Shown: one piece after another, positions 20,291 to 31,831 of the stretch
Layout: each line of letters opens with the position of its first letter
Numbering within the stretch: the stretch's first letter is position 1
From: Spodoptera frugiperda
Lineage: Eukaryota; Arthropoda; Insecta; Lepidoptera; Noctuidae
Direction: 5' to 3'
Length of the DNA stretch: 64,000 bases
Assembly (NCBI RefSeq): GCF_023101765.2
Contig: NC_064226.1
Coordinates: 3,278,001 to 3,342,000, forward strand
The notes under the pieces: generated by a model
Databases searched by the model: none
Told to the model about the DNA's origin: nothing
Seen by the model: the letters and a program-made list of their open reading frames with translations, nothing else
Program-made: the position numbers and the translations under genes

Positions 20291-21500
20291 TATCCATGTT
20301 ATGTCTAAGAAATTTTGACACCTTTCGAGATTTAGTTTACCAACCCTTGTTCAACATAAATTTTACGAAGTACAAATTCAAATAGGAATCTTCTCATTAT
20401 TAAAAATTAGCATAATTCAGTCTAGTCAGCCCTGTGCCTCTATGTAGGAGGCAAGGATAATAATGCCCACATAATGGAGTCACATTAAAGTTGCCATTGT
20501 CGGATTTATGAGTTAATCAGTCACGAAGGCATAGCGGCCCTTAATAGTATTCGAGAAAAAACTCACATAACGATTATATTCGTATAATCATTATCTGATA
20601 TAATAATTGATTGCAATAATTGTTGAGCTTTAGCATTTTTATGTGTGTTCCTTGTATTAAGTTTATTTATCGGTGATAAATTATATTCTTTAGTTATCGA
20701 TTCAGGAATTTTGATCGATTTATGTGTTGTGTTTTATGAAGTCGAGCGAGTTTGCCAGTTTGCCACCATGGCAACTCGTTGTTATTCTTTTATGACAAAT
20801 TCTTTTAAAGTAATTTAAATATTGTTTGTTTGTTTATCTTTAAGAAAGAGTTTTGTTGTTTCAATAATCGTAAAAGTAAACGAAGAAACAGTATTCTTGC
20901 GTATTGTCTCCAACATCTTAGTAATTCAACTCATTAATGAACCTTTAGTAATTAAATTGTAAAAATAATAGAGGGATTCCAAACATAACAGACAAAAAAG
21001 TACATCTCGGGACATTACTACTTGAAACTAAAATAGCTAAAATTAGCATATGCCATTAACTTCTAAACAATACGGGTTAAGACCTTTAGAGCTGGTTGAA
21101 GTACCAACAAAGGTGAAAGACAAAATGACAATGACAGGTGAACTTGTCACTGATGCTGTTGATTAAGTCACAACTTCGGTGTGTAAGTTATCAGAGGCAG
21201 GGTAGAATAGGTAGGCTCTACCCAAAGAGAGAACAGAGCACTCTGTTAAATCAGATACTTTTAGGACATTATAGATAATTATCACATTTTAACGACACCG
21301 CTTCAATTAACTTGTCATTTATATTTGAACTTAAAATTTTATGCCGTACGATATATTTCAATACAAAAAGGCTGTAAGTGCGTGGCCCGCGCGTTGACAA
21401 CACGCGTACAGCATTTTCATAATGTTTCCAAAACAAAAAACGCCGTTTGTGTGTGCGATGACCTAAAACTCGAACTTGTCTCCTAAGCTTGGTCATTATG
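20291..21500. other. No recognised feature
   Basis: No repeat recognised. A Kozak-like GCCACCATGG at 20762-20771 opens a frame of only 16 codons. Confidence 0.3.
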
Positions 21501-23598
21501 GCAATTGGTATAAAATATTTCTCCAGTAACTTTATTCTATCAAAAATCTCTAGGTATGCCTAAAAAAACAAGTAATTTCTTATCAACAAAAATATTTAGA
21601 AAATTATGTATAAATTCTGTAGAAACATGACAAGCATAAACCGCATATTTTGCATACGAAATTCATAATTACGAATAAATCAATTTGCGGTATTCTCTCA
21701 TGTTGGCAGTTTAATAAATATCATTTTACCAATAAGCTACCGTCAAGGATGGCTTAGACTAAGACAAAGTTGACTCTGTAGGCAGATTTTGCTTGAATTA
21801 TTATACAGTATTTCTATGTCACGATTATTTTTGTGTGTGTATTGTGTATGATGGTTAACTCTAATTAATACGTGGCCATGGGTATAATAAGAGACTGTAT
21901 GGGCCTTATGGAATGCGGAAAAACTCTTCATGTCATTAACGTTCACCAAAAAGTGAAGAGTCCGGGTCGTGCCTGTGAATTAGCAATAGATCAGCATTTT
22001 ACAATGGCGCTAAAATACATTGATCCCTGTCAATCTGTAGAATTTCAGATGTGTTGATATGTTCAAACATTGTAAATATAAATTCTTTGTCAAGACGCAT
22101 TAGAGAGCGAATCGTAACCCTGAGCATACGACAATTAATTAGTCTATTACACGTAATACGCTATAAAAATATGTCATTACACTGGAATGGAGGTCAGCCA
22201 TCTTACAAATCACCGGCCAGTATCTTACTAATAGTGATTTATTTCAACGATTGTAAATTCAGAAACTAATTTATATTCGAAATAAAATTATCACACGATA
22301 CCAAATCGAGTTTCGAAATTCCTGCCACAAATCCTCTGTAGTTACTAAGTTAGCAGACATTCGTTTCTATGCCCTAGAATAGGTCCAGTTAATTAAAAGG
22401 AATCCTGATGTTGGCCAAACAAACATTCGAATTACGCGAACCGATATTCGATTCTTATCTCTCAAAATTATGGCATCTAACTTTTATATCGACGCTATTA
22501 TCCGAAACGGGAATGCATTTACCAAAGGCTTAGGTTAGTTCTAAGAAGTGCTAACAAAAAGTTAGGTAAATTCACCGAACGGTTTTTTACTGGCTAAAAA
22601 GTCGTTCATCACGGCCGAAGGTCATTGGCTAGACGTACACAAAGAATTCTTGTCTGCCTGTGTGTTTTTACTTGAGTTTTTTTCGGCAATGTCATACATG
22701 TATGAAGTGGAGTCACGCAAAGGTCGTATGTATTTGGTCAAAGAATAATTTCATATTAGGTGATGAGAAAAAAAGTAGATACAGAATTGTGAGTCGGGTC
22801 GTGATTTGTCTAATTTTGGCAGCTGAGATTTTGTATGCAACAAACGCTTTATTAAGTTCGCCGGTCTTAAATTTTAAATTGCTATTAGAGGCTAAAGGAC
22901 TTGTGCGAATATAATTTCAGTTAACAACTTAACTCGTTAAAACAGTTTCGTAATGATTTCCTGAGTAACATTATTAGACAAATGAAACAAATTGATATTC
23001 ACACTCGCTGCAAATTGAGTAACGGTCTTGGTTTTGTTATTAGAGATATAGAGACATTTGCAAGCACATAGGTAACCTTTAGTATATTTTTCATTATAAA
23101 CATGGCAATTACTTCAATACACATTCTCTTTCTATTAAAGACATCTCATACCAAATCAAGAAATGTGATCAACACATCAATAATGTTAATTATTCTCATA
23201 TCTTATTACAACTAAGTCATCGTTGCATAGCTTCAAGTGTACCAGTTGTTATTTACCATTACACCGCATTCTTTCTAGCGTCATCACTAGAAATGGTTTC
23301 TTTGATAGATACAATTAATAGTTTAGCTAATGATGAACTAAGGAGAACTAGTATATATGTAGTGTCACTGTGTGTGTATGTGTATTGTAGATATTTCTGA
23401 GCAAGACTTAGTTTTTTTAAACGTCACCCCACTCTAGGATTTTCTCCTGTGTCCTGTGTGCGTTTACAAACATACAACTTCATATACACATACCTATTTT
23501 AGCTGAAGATGCAACTTAATAAGGTGTGGCAGAAAATATTTACAAAAGATGAAATCATAAATCAATCACAAAATCATTCAAGATCCACTTAGAAAAAT
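21501..23598. other. No recognised feature
   Basis: About 2 kb without a recognised repeat. Frames of 60-84 codons (for example 21872-22057 and 22660-22914) lack splice support and family resemblance. Confidence 0.3.
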
Positions 23599-23717
23599 AA
23601 GTGTGGGAGGGACATGCTTCGGCACGAATGGACCGGCTCGACCAGAGTAATACCACGGCCTCACCGACGTGAAACAAAGCTTGCGTTTTGATGCGGCGTG
23701 TTCCATAAAAAAAAAAA
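23599..23717 (+). mobile_element. SINE family A, copy 5, internally deleted
   Basis: Has the intact 5' end (AAGTGTGGGAGGGACATGC) and the 3' tail (CCATAAAA running to A11), but joins them directly after GCTTGCGTTTTGATGCGG. About 170 bases of the interior are missing. Confidence 0.75.
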
Positions 23718-24117
23718 GTACAAAGAACTTCCAATAAAATACATAGAAGTTTAAATCAAACAAAGCCACAGGCTGAAGCTAAGGCAAATATTTGTAAAAT
23801 GTCAACTAAACATAATAGGACCCATTCTCTTTCCTTGCGGAACTCCTTCGCGTCTGCGAGTCTCACATTCTGACACACCTAAGCTTTTTATGGTCTCATC
23901 AATTACCCACCAAGGTTACCAACTACTCTTGCTTAGCTGGTATCCTTTATACTTTCAATTTTTTTGTTTATTGTCTATACTAACTGTTTTATGATCTTCT
24001 TGGCAGCAAAAAGAGGAGATGCTGAATATTTTTGGAATGATTCTGTGGATGTTTTTGGTATTTTTGGCCGGTTCCCTTTTAAATCCATTAAGCTGACAAC
24101 TTTATTGATGTTAGGTT

Positions 24118-24270
24118 AAAGTCAAAGTCAAAATTATTTATTTCAAATAGACCGGGAAGATACTTTTTGAACGTCAAAGCAAATATAACAATATAAGAAA
24201 AAACAAAATGTTTGTCTGTTGGTCAGTCCCCTAGCGAAGCCATTTGAAGGTACAAATCCTGGAACCCTGT
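24118..24270 (-). mobile_element. LINE 3' tail, family L, copy 1
   Basis: AAAGTCAAAGTCAAAATTATTT followed by ATTTCAAATAGACCGG, TTTTGAACGTCAAAGCAAAT and TGGTCAGTCCCCTAGCGAAG. The same order recurs at 63772-63890. Read on minus, the TTTGACTTTGACTTT end resembles the short tandem tail of lepidopteran non-LTR retrotransposons. Confidence 0.6.
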
Positions 24271-25539
24271 TCACATGTTTTTAAGAAAAACATAAAGTAT
24301 TAAGTAAAGGCAAATCAATCGAGGAAGTCGATCAATGAATTCTCACATAGAAATGAGGGTTACATCTCACAAGAGCCCCTTTATAATCACGACTCACCTT
24401 AAGTTATCAGATCGGAAGACCCTCTATACAAACAGACGTCGATAGCAAATATTTATGAACATTTTGCAAACATTTCCTTCACGATTACAGTTGTATATAC
24501 CCTTTGAAAATTGGGGCTTGGCTGCATTGTGAGTATCAGACAAGATAGATTTTTTGTCAATAAAAAAAACCGGAACTTGAGTAGACATCTGGGCGACTGT
24601 TACTACATTTATTGTTGTTTTATTCAAATTGAGAAGCAATCAGTTAGTTATTAGAATGTAATAGAATGGTACATTGTTTTGTTTCTAATTAGGCGTATAT
24701 GTATACAATACATATAAACGTATATGTATATTTTTGAGGCCGGGAGGAGCTTATAAATACTGATGAGTCCTAATTTTGAGTACTTCTTTAGTCAAATGCT
24801 TGGAATACATGTCTAAACTCTATGTTAAGCTTATTAATTCTTCTTACCATTGCTATTGTTATGATTATCTGAAAGGGTAATGACAAAGAAAAACTCTTTA
24901 AATAGATCCTAAAGAAAAGAAACCAAGAGAAGAAATCAAGTACACAACAAAAACTCTCGAACTATTTCTAAATAAACGTGTTCTACAAAAGGGCATCACG
25001 TAGTATAATATTTAACAAAAAATAAGGTATAGAACATAAAAGTATATGCAAAACACCATAAATAAAACACATGGACGACCTCAAAACCCTCAGCGAAGTC
25101 CGAATAATATGCCGTCAATTACGCAAAATTACGTGAAAATATCAAGTCCAGATAGCTTTTTTATCTTAATTCTAGTTTCGCAATTCGTCATTGACGAGAA
25201 GAAGTTGGCGTTTTTTATATATATATAATGATCATTATCTTACGCTGACCTTACTTAAATAGCACAATTCTGTATCGTAGTCAGGGATGGACTGAGAGTC
25301 TGTGGGGCCTTGGGTCGCTAGCACTATCCACTCAAAGGCCCCCGAAATGCAAACTGTTCACTAAACTATGCCATTTCGTCAAAAAACTCTACCGAGATGA
25401 GGCTAAGAAATGTTTATTTGATAGTGTAAGAAGTCCAGTGCAGTGTGTTTACTTCGTTATAATGTCTCTTGTCTTGTATTTAACCAGGCTATCCATGTCC
25501 AGATAGTTCAATATACCGTAGGGCCCAAGACAAACAACG
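24271..25539. other. No recognised feature
   Basis: AT-rich. GTATATGTATAC-type repeats occur near 24690-24735. A GC-richer block near 25285-25360 has no recognised identity. Confidence 0.3.
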
Positions 25540-25695
25540 CGCCTTTTTATCCCCGAAGGGGTACGCAGAGTGCACATTAGGGCACGTTATGCCGTTATAT
25601 ATTGTATACCCACTTTTCAACATTGGTGTTATAAGTCCCATTTAGTAGGGGCCTATATTGCATATTACATGAATTAGGCCCGAGATGGACCCAAA
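25540..25695 (-). mobile_element. SINE family D, copy 2, 5' truncated
   Basis: On the minus strand it reads TGGGACTTATAACACCAATG, GCATAACGTGCCCTAATGTG and CCCCTTCGGGGATAAAAAGG, the 3' half of family D. The tRNA-like head is absent, as expected from incomplete reverse transcription. Confidence 0.7.
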
Positions 25696-26403
25696 AATCC
25701 GTCTCTGTTCTAGCTTGTCTTTTCTCACGCGGTCCAAGTATCAAGATTGAATCTGTTTGTAGTAATGAGTACAATAATTTTTGTAATTATTCGTTTATGT
25801 CTCGAGGCTGTTCTGTTGGTTACTCTATCAGTTCTCACCAGTTCGTGAATGGATCTAGGTACATTAAGTTGCAGGTATCAAACATAAATTTTGTTGCTCA
25901 CTTATCCACTTAATGCAACCTTCTAATCTTTCGAATGAATAAAATGTTTTACTATTTTTATCTGGTGTGTAATAAATTTGGATTATTAAATTTCAAGATC
26001 AGTTTTTTTTTTGTGTTGGAGGCTAATTTGGAGTGTTTGTTTATTAATAGGTTAATGCTTGATGAATTAAACTTTTTATGGATCTATATTTATTTTGTCA
26101 GGTCTAACGAAGGATGTTTACATTCTCTTTAGATTGCAGTCGATTTTTCTTATGTATCTCAATGAAGATGAATCGTATTAGAAATGATTGATGGTTTCAA
26201 TGTAACTACAAAGAATTTTGAAAATCGGTTCACAATTGGCGGAGTTATCGGTAAACAAATAAAAAAATCAAACATCCAATCGTAGTACCCTCTCCTCTTT
26301 GGAAGTCGGTAAAAAAGAGAAAATGAGAATGGAGATCTTTTTTAATAGAAAACGATATAGACACGATACTAAAAGAAATGGCAAGAAGACACCGATGTAT
26401 TTA
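25696..26403. other. No recognised gene; weak repeat end
   Basis: Around 26295-26318, CTCTTTGGAAGTCGGTAAAA resembles the terminus also seen at 37841. The rest is AT-rich and unrecognised. Confidence 0.3.
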
Positions 26404-26797
26404 TGTACCGGTAAACTATGGCAACTTTACCAGACCCTTGGCAACTTTACCATACTATAGGTATTCGGTATAAACTCATTTATCTAAAAATCTACCCACT
26501 AGAATTCTGTTTTGTAATAGTAGTATTTTTTAGACTTTAAAAGGAAATATTTACTATATTTTGCGTAGACGTAAGACTGCTATTATGCCAGTAATGGCCG
26601 TCACAATGTATGCGTGAAAATGTACTAAAAGTTAGTAGTTCCTAAATTGTGCTCACAGAGCCTAAATTATTTGTCACAGGTGAGTGAAATTTTGATCTTG
26701 TATGTATAATATAGTTGGGATTACTGTTGTAATGTCAGCAATTGCTTTTTCTTTAATTTACTGATAAATAATCGCTTCGGTAATGTTGACACAGGTT

Positions 26798-26837
26798 AGG
26801 TAAAGTTGCCACGGCCTGCTTTGTGGCAACTTTACCT
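26798..26837. repeat. Perfect 15-bp inverted repeat of the 12-bp motif
   Basis: AGGTAAAGTTGCCAC at 26798-26812 is the exact reverse complement of GTGGCAACTTTACCT at 26823-26837, with a 10-base loop. It lies about 145 bases upstream of the transposase relic start codon. Confidence 0.95.
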
Positions 26838-26982
26838 ACAGTTAGGGTTGGCAATAAATGGTTTTTTCCTTGTTTGTGTGTATGTAACCATTTTCGAATA
26901 CCTAAATTTCCCAGCATAATAGTGAATATCCTGGATGATAAGTTATAATGTATTTAATAATACCTTTTGTTTTAGAGCCAAA

Positions 26983-27090
26983 ATGGCTCACATGAAACAA
27001 AACCGCAGAAAACTCGGAGCTAGACAATATAAAAAGTATACGAAAGTAATGTTAAAATTAGCTATGGAGATAGTGAAGTCAAAAAATTAA
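26983..27090 (+). pseudogene. Truncated transposase N-terminus (psq-type HTH start)
   Basis: An acceptor-like TTTTGTTTTAG ends at 26975, eight bases before an ATG. The 35-codon frame includes NRRKLGARQYKKYTKVMLKL then AMEIVKSKN. The pattern of a basic start, then RxYxxY, then a helix ending near a glycine/lysine pair resembles the first helix of pipsqueak-type HTH domains of pogo/Tigger transposases. The frame ends at TAA 27088-27090 where a full protein would continue with the second helix, and no DDE domain follows. It is therefore a remnant. Confidence 0.5.
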
Positions 27091-27695
27091 AAAGTCAAAA
27101 GATTAAACATTATTTTGTAGCCTTTTTTTACAATTTTAAACATACATACTTAAAATTTTAGAACTTAATTTAGTTTAAAAGGGAACAATATTTTTGTCAG
27201 ATATTTATGCTTTTTTTTTACTTTAGGTTTAAGGTTTATAATTTTTTTTTAAATATACATGTCATAAAAAAAAATCTCATTTTTTGACAACCCCGAGCGT
27301 AACAAATTATTTGTATGTAAATTACGATGAAACCCCTGGCAACTATACCTACTGTCTGTGTAGCCGTTATCTTTATAGATTTCCTCATATTGTTTGCATT
27401 ATAATACGAAGAGGTCCTAGATGAAGCCCTCTGTACCTCAACAACTCTTTAATATGCAATACACGATGAATACGGCGCGTAGGTAAAGTTGCCAAAAATT
27501 TGGTATCTTTACCCATGTTGTTTTTTCTTTACTACGGCTAAAGTAAGCGTTTGTATATAATGACGATTACAGTAAAGTGAGCCAGATAGACTACAATTTT
27601 AAATATATAGTTTTGGTTTCTATGCGTCTTATGGTTAAAAATTAATTTCGATTTTTGTTCCAAAATATGGTAAAGTTGCCATGTTTTACGGTACG

Positions 27696-27993
27696 TAAAA
27701 TTACATCCTCAAATATTGACAGTAACGTAGGCAATCAGGTAGCCTATTGATAGTTTACATAATAGACAAAGTTCTAGCCTAAACCACACTTTCATTTAAT
27801 TTCGCAAGATAAAACCACAAAAATATTATCTTTTGTTATTACTAACATCTAAATCCAATGTTTTTTTATAAGGAAGTGGGCGCAACGTGAGTCAGTGTAC
27901 AAAAACTCCATTAATTGTGTAAGTTCTCATAGTAACTAACTCTGCAAAATATGACTTCACACTTCCTACATATCATTTCACAATTATAATTCC
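27696..27993. other. No recognised feature
   Basis: Short AT-rich spacer. Confidence 0.3.
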
Positions 27994-28303
27994 AAGTGTG
28001 GGAGCGCCATGCTTCGGCACGAATGGGCCGGCTCGACCGGAGTGATACCACGGCCTCACAGAAAACCGACGTGAAACAACGATTGCGTTGTGTGGGTGTG
28101 GTTACCGGAGACCCAGTTACCCAATCCCGGTTTCCAGTTCCCAATCTTTCCAATCCCAGATTCCCCAATATCCTTTAAACTCCTAAATTAAACTAACGCC
28201 CAAAAAGCCGGCAACGCATACGCCTCTAATGTTTCGGGAGTCCATGGGCGGTGGCAATTGTTTACCATCAAGTGATCCCGGTTGCCCCCTATTTCTTAAA
28301 AAA
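27994..28303 (+). mobile_element. SINE family A, copy 6, near full length
   Basis: Begins AAGTGTGGGAGCGCCATGC, keeps CGAATGGGCCGGCTCGACCG, CCATGGGCGG and ATCAAGTGATCC, and ends in TTCTTAAAAAA. Diverged in the middle (CAATCCCGGTTTCCAGTTCC). Confidence 0.8.
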
Positions 28304-28441
28304 GACATGAGGCGGCGCTATCGGTAAAGTTATACTGTAAACGAAGAGTTACTCCATCTAGATTTTTCTTTCCATGAAATTCTTCTCGAGAAATACTGGT
28401 GAACTGGAAAAGAATTAAGAGACAATTTTAAACCAGCTTAC

Positions 28442-28516
28442 CATTGTTTTGTGTTGTTTCTCTATCCGAAACCGACATAGACACCCGCTTGTAGATTTCA
28501 TTACCGTCTATTACCA
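28442..28516 (-). CDS. Candidate internal exon (minus-strand gene)
   Basis: Minus strand: the donor AATG followed by GTAAGC is at 28441, and the acceptor ATAAGCAG ends at 28517, with CTAAT just upstream as a possible branch point. The 75 bases are open in one frame, giving VIDGNEIYKRVSMSVSDRET then TQNN, phase 1 to phase 1. That fits exon 1 at 35306-35390, which ends in phase 1. Codons mostly begin with A or G, a coding trait. The pyrimidine tract is poor. I do not recognise the protein. Confidence 0.35.
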
Positions 28517-29956
28517 CTGCTTATTAGACAATGTATCTTCGAATTGGATCTGAAACGGTAATAGCGTGTTTATTTCCTACTTTCTTACCCACATGTCAGT
28601 ATCGCATTCCACTCCATCTTTCACTTCTAATTACTTCAGTTTCTACTCCGATCCATTTGTATTGCGGACCTACCAGCATTCACGGTTGAAAGTGTCCGCT
28701 TGGATCAATTTTTTGCAATGCTGTACCATGATCTAGTGGTATGTCAGCCTAAGACCCGACATATGAAGGGTGACGACAGATAAACCAACATTCAGATCCT
28801 ATCTCGCACATACAACACCGTCAATCACGATCATTGAGCATACTAAAATACGCGTGTGAAAAGTTATGTCCAACATAACTTGATCCCCCATCACTCAACA
28901 TATATAGGTCAAGCGGACTCTTTCTCCACTGGTGTTCATAACAAGCCAGTGCAACTTGAGCTCTGGAAAGGAAGGAGTTGGAAGTGTAGAGAGGTCGTGA
29001 GATCTTGGTATTTGATTCGGTAGTTAGCCTTGTGTTTATTTGATAAAAAAATGAGGTGGGAACATTTCCTTGTTGGTTCTTCTGTGGTGTAGGCAGTCCG
29101 TGGGCTCTGTTATTCAATGCTAGTTAATTAATTTGATGGTGTTTTCAAGAACATGTCCCACTTTTTTTTTATTTTCCCACCCACTTACAACGTGGGGAAA
29201 TTGTGAAGGCGTTAATGGGTCTCCAATTTTTGTTTTATTGCTATTTTAGTCAATTTGATTTTTTTTTTATGTATTCGTCTTACCTTGATTATTTTTAAAT
29301 GCAAATGATTTGAAAGTGATTGCAAAACATTTTGAATCTTCTATGCACCTGGACAGGCAAAACGGTCACGGCTGGAATTTGAATTTTGTTTTGTATATTT
29401 TAGTAATAAATAAACAAACAACAACAACATTTTAACAGATAATCAAATTAACAGATAAAACCAATAATTCAGCTTATTTTGGAAGTACTAAATGAAAATG
29501 GTTTCAAGCGCCATCTATTAGCTTCTAAGTGAAGTATAACACTTAAGGAAGTGAGTTTGATGAAAAAAATATTAACTAACCGTAAAATCAATTAAATCAA
29601 AATGAAAATAAGCATAAATAAATATTTTTGAATCAGAATAGTAACTTTTAAAATACATTACATGTTATTTAAAGATAATGCCAATACTGCCATCTAGTAG
29701 ATTTAGTAGGAACTTTTGTAATAACTTGCTGTCGCTTCTTACACAGTTCACTTCGTTCAAGCAAAATACGATAGATGGCAGTAGGTACTAGTTAACCGAA
29801 AACTTAGAAGAATAGTACTTTGTATTTTTGAAGTATAGAACTTTATATTGAATTGAAATGAAAATGTCCAGTATCTCAACCAGGCCTAATACAAATAGTT
29901 TGCAAAAAATACAACTAATGCCGATATCTTTTGAAAAGTATAAAAAAGTAGGAAGC
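28517..29956. other. No firm feature; GCCATCT motifs
   Basis: ACTGCCATCTA at 29686-29696 and TAGATGGCAGT at 29772-29782 form an 11-bp inverted pair 75 bases apart, and CGCCATCTATTAG occurs near 29510. A 98-codon minus frame at 28821-29117 has no family resemblance. A possible donor GTAGGT faces minus at about 28680, but no exon could be defined. Confidence 0.3.
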
Positions 29957-30012
29957 TCATTCATTGCAAAGACAAAAATAATGTTTCAAAAATATAATAA
30001 GAAATAACTTAC

Positions 30013-30044
30013 GCACGGGCGATCTGAAGTTGATAATTGAATTG
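30013..30044 (-). CDS. Weak candidate 32-nt exon (minus strand)
   Basis: A perfect donor (GTGC followed by GTAAGTTA) lies at 30012 on the minus strand, and a pyrimidine-rich acceptor (TTTTCTTGCCAAAG) ends at 30045. All three frames are open across the 32 bases, so reading frame cannot be set. It lies between the exon candidates at 35306 and 28442. Confidence 0.15.
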
Positions 30045-30345
30045 CTTTGGCAAGAAAATAAAAGCCATTTTGTTTTGAATTCCGACAAAACTCGAAGTCC
30101 CATGGAAAAAAGCGTGCCTAATAGCAAAGTTGTAGACAACAAAACTGCTTCTAGTTTTAAATAGTAACTAAAACATTACAAATTAGTTAAATGATTTACT
30201 TAATATAAAGCTTACAAAGTAAATAATCGTAAAATCCAGCTCATAGTGTGTTACTCACGTACTTACAAGAACAAAATAAATCCGTGGATCGCTGCGTTAG
30301 CGCTGCAAGGCATAAGATGACAGCGATTTTGAAACCTTTCTTAAT

Positions 30346-30510
30346 TTTTTTTAATGGTGGGAATATCATCCAATGACTTATTACACCTCAGGCGAGGCGA
30401 TAGGGAGTGTCAGACTCTTACTGACTAAAAACCACCCCGTTCCTACTCATGCTTTTCTAGCCGGAGCCCCGGTAAACCAGCTAGTCCACCAGGTAGTCCG
30501 CAACTCCGGA
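30346..30510 (-). mobile_element. SINE-like family B, copy 6
   Basis: A minus-strand A tail (T8 on plus), the AGTCAGTAAGAGTCTGACAC core and TCCGGAGTTGCGGACTACC at the 5' end. The flanks TTTCTTAA (about 30337) and TTTCTTTA (30511) may be a short imperfect target duplication. Confidence 0.8.
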
Positions 30511-30519
30511 TTTCTTTAT

Positions 30520-30541
30520 GTGTGGGAGAGCCGTGCTTCGA
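30520..30541 (+). mobile_element. Fragment of the SINE family A 5' end
   Basis: GTGTGGGAGAGCCGTGCTTC matches the first bases of family A in plus orientation, then stops. Fourteen bases later a full copy begins in the opposite orientation, so this may be a rearranged or templated end. Confidence 0.5.
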
Positions 30542-30554
30542 CCAAGACAAGAGA

Positions 30555-30842
30555 TTTTTTTATGGTATAAGCCGGTAAACGAGTAGACGGATTACTTGAT
30601 GTGGTAATCGCTGCCGCCCATGGACATCCGAAACACCAGAGGCGTTACAAGTGCGTTACCGGCGTTTTGGTGGTTAAGAATTTAAGGGTTGTTGGAGAAT
30701 AGGAGATTTGAAGAGGGGTAATTGGCTCAGTCACATAACGAAACACAACGCAAGCGTTGGTTCACGTTAGTTTTCTTTGAGGCCGTGGTATCACTCCGGT
30801 CGAGCCGGCCCATTCGTGCCGTAGCATGTCTCTCCCACACTT
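30555..30842 (-). mobile_element. SINE family A, copy 7, near full length
   Basis: Complete from the minus-strand 5' end AAGTGTGGGAGAGACATGC to the A6 tail at 30555-30560, with all internal landmarks. Confidence 0.85.
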
Positions 30843-31242
30843 AGTAATGAGAATAAGAGTATCCCTGCTATGCCTATACCTTAGACCAAACCTCTTATAC
30901 AGTTTAAGCCCCGGTACGCCAACGGTAGTTTCATAACCTGGGATAATAAACTAAAAGCCTTTGAATTTCCAGCTCACAAAGAAAGCTTATTACATTAAAA
31001 TTTCTTTATGGGAAACGTGGTCGGCAATATCGCGCGTCACTTCGTTTAGTTGCTAATCTTAGCCGCCATTTTATGTTTTATTTGTTGAAGAATGTAGGTA
31101 CTCCTTTAGAAGGAGATAATGAATTTTGATAGTGCGAAGAATTGGAAAAGAAAGTTAGGTAATATACCTACGTCATTGTTCTGTGGGTTTGAGGGTTGAC
31201 ATAAACTTTTAAATTCTTGGCGTAAAATCAATCCCTAATTTC
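30843..31242. other. No recognised feature
   Basis: AT-rich spacer. Confidence 0.3.
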
Positions 31243-31350
31243 ATTATTATGTTATTATCACGTAACTGTTTTAATTCATATTCAGAGGCTCATGCCTCTA
31301 TCATGGCTTGAAACTCTTACGCGAGTAAGCCGCTAACATAAATTTATTAT
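31243..31350. mobile_element. MITE family C, copy 3, internally deleted
   Basis: TATCACGTAACTG on the left and ACGCGAGTAAGCCGCTAACAT on the right flank AGGCTCATGCCTC and ATCATGGCTTGAAACT, which belong to the C interior. The outer terminal repeats are lost. Confidence 0.5.
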
Positions 31351-31831
31351 CAATTCCTATGTTCATTTTTCTATTGAATCGATTAGGCTCCGTTGTCTAT
31401 GTCATTTGGTACTAAGTATTGTACTGTACTTTATCACTTGAAAAATTGGCAACGTGTTTGAAATTTTGAGTTACGTACATACAGTTTCCAGACAAACGAA
31501 AAAAATACAAAGGATTGTTTTTTTTTTCGTTTATTTTTGTCAACAACTTGTCTTGTGTGTATGTAGTTATAAACATATACAATATACAGGTACATAGGTA
31601 CCTACATTGTAAAGCTCACGATGCGACAGTGTGTACGTACATACGTAGGTATATACCTATGTACTTGCGATATTATGATTTCGTCGCTACATTCCCTTTG
31701 ACGAGTAAAAAAATAAATTACTTTTTGGTGTGTTGCAAGTAAACATTTTCAAACGATTCGGGTGTGGCTATGACATTAGCGGAATTAGGATTTTTTTTGT
31801 GGTTTGAAGACAAATACGTATGTTAAGAAAA
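31351..31831. other. No recognised feature
   Basis: AT-rich, with ACATAGGTACCTACATTG-type short palindromes near 31590 and TATACCTATGTA near 31650. Confidence 0.3.

Larger units (their letters stand above)
26404..27695. mobile_element. Pogo-like DNA transposon relic with repeated 12-bp motif
   Basis: The ends are inverted repeats: left GTACCGGTAAACTATGGCAA, continuing CTTTACCA; right, read inward, GTACCGTAAAACATGGCAAC, continuing TTTACCA. Both sides are bounded by TA (26402-26403 and 27696-27697), a Tc1/mariner/pogo-type target site. The motif GGTAAAGTTGCC occurs exactly six times in either orientation (26420, 26440, 26799, 26825, 27482, 27669), plus near-matches at 27338 and 27502. A pair at 26798-26837 forms a perfect 15-bp hairpin. 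The only coding relic is a short DNA-binding-domain start at 26983. No catalytic domain is seen, so the element is non-autonomous. The exact outer base is uncertain by one or two positions. Confidence 0.7.

Noticed and set aside
20762..20815. Kozak-like GCCACCATGG
   Set aside because: The frame is only 16 codons and nothing else supports a start.
28821..29117. 98-codon minus-strand frame
   Set aside because: No family resemblance, no splice or promoter support, and parts resemble common repeat words.
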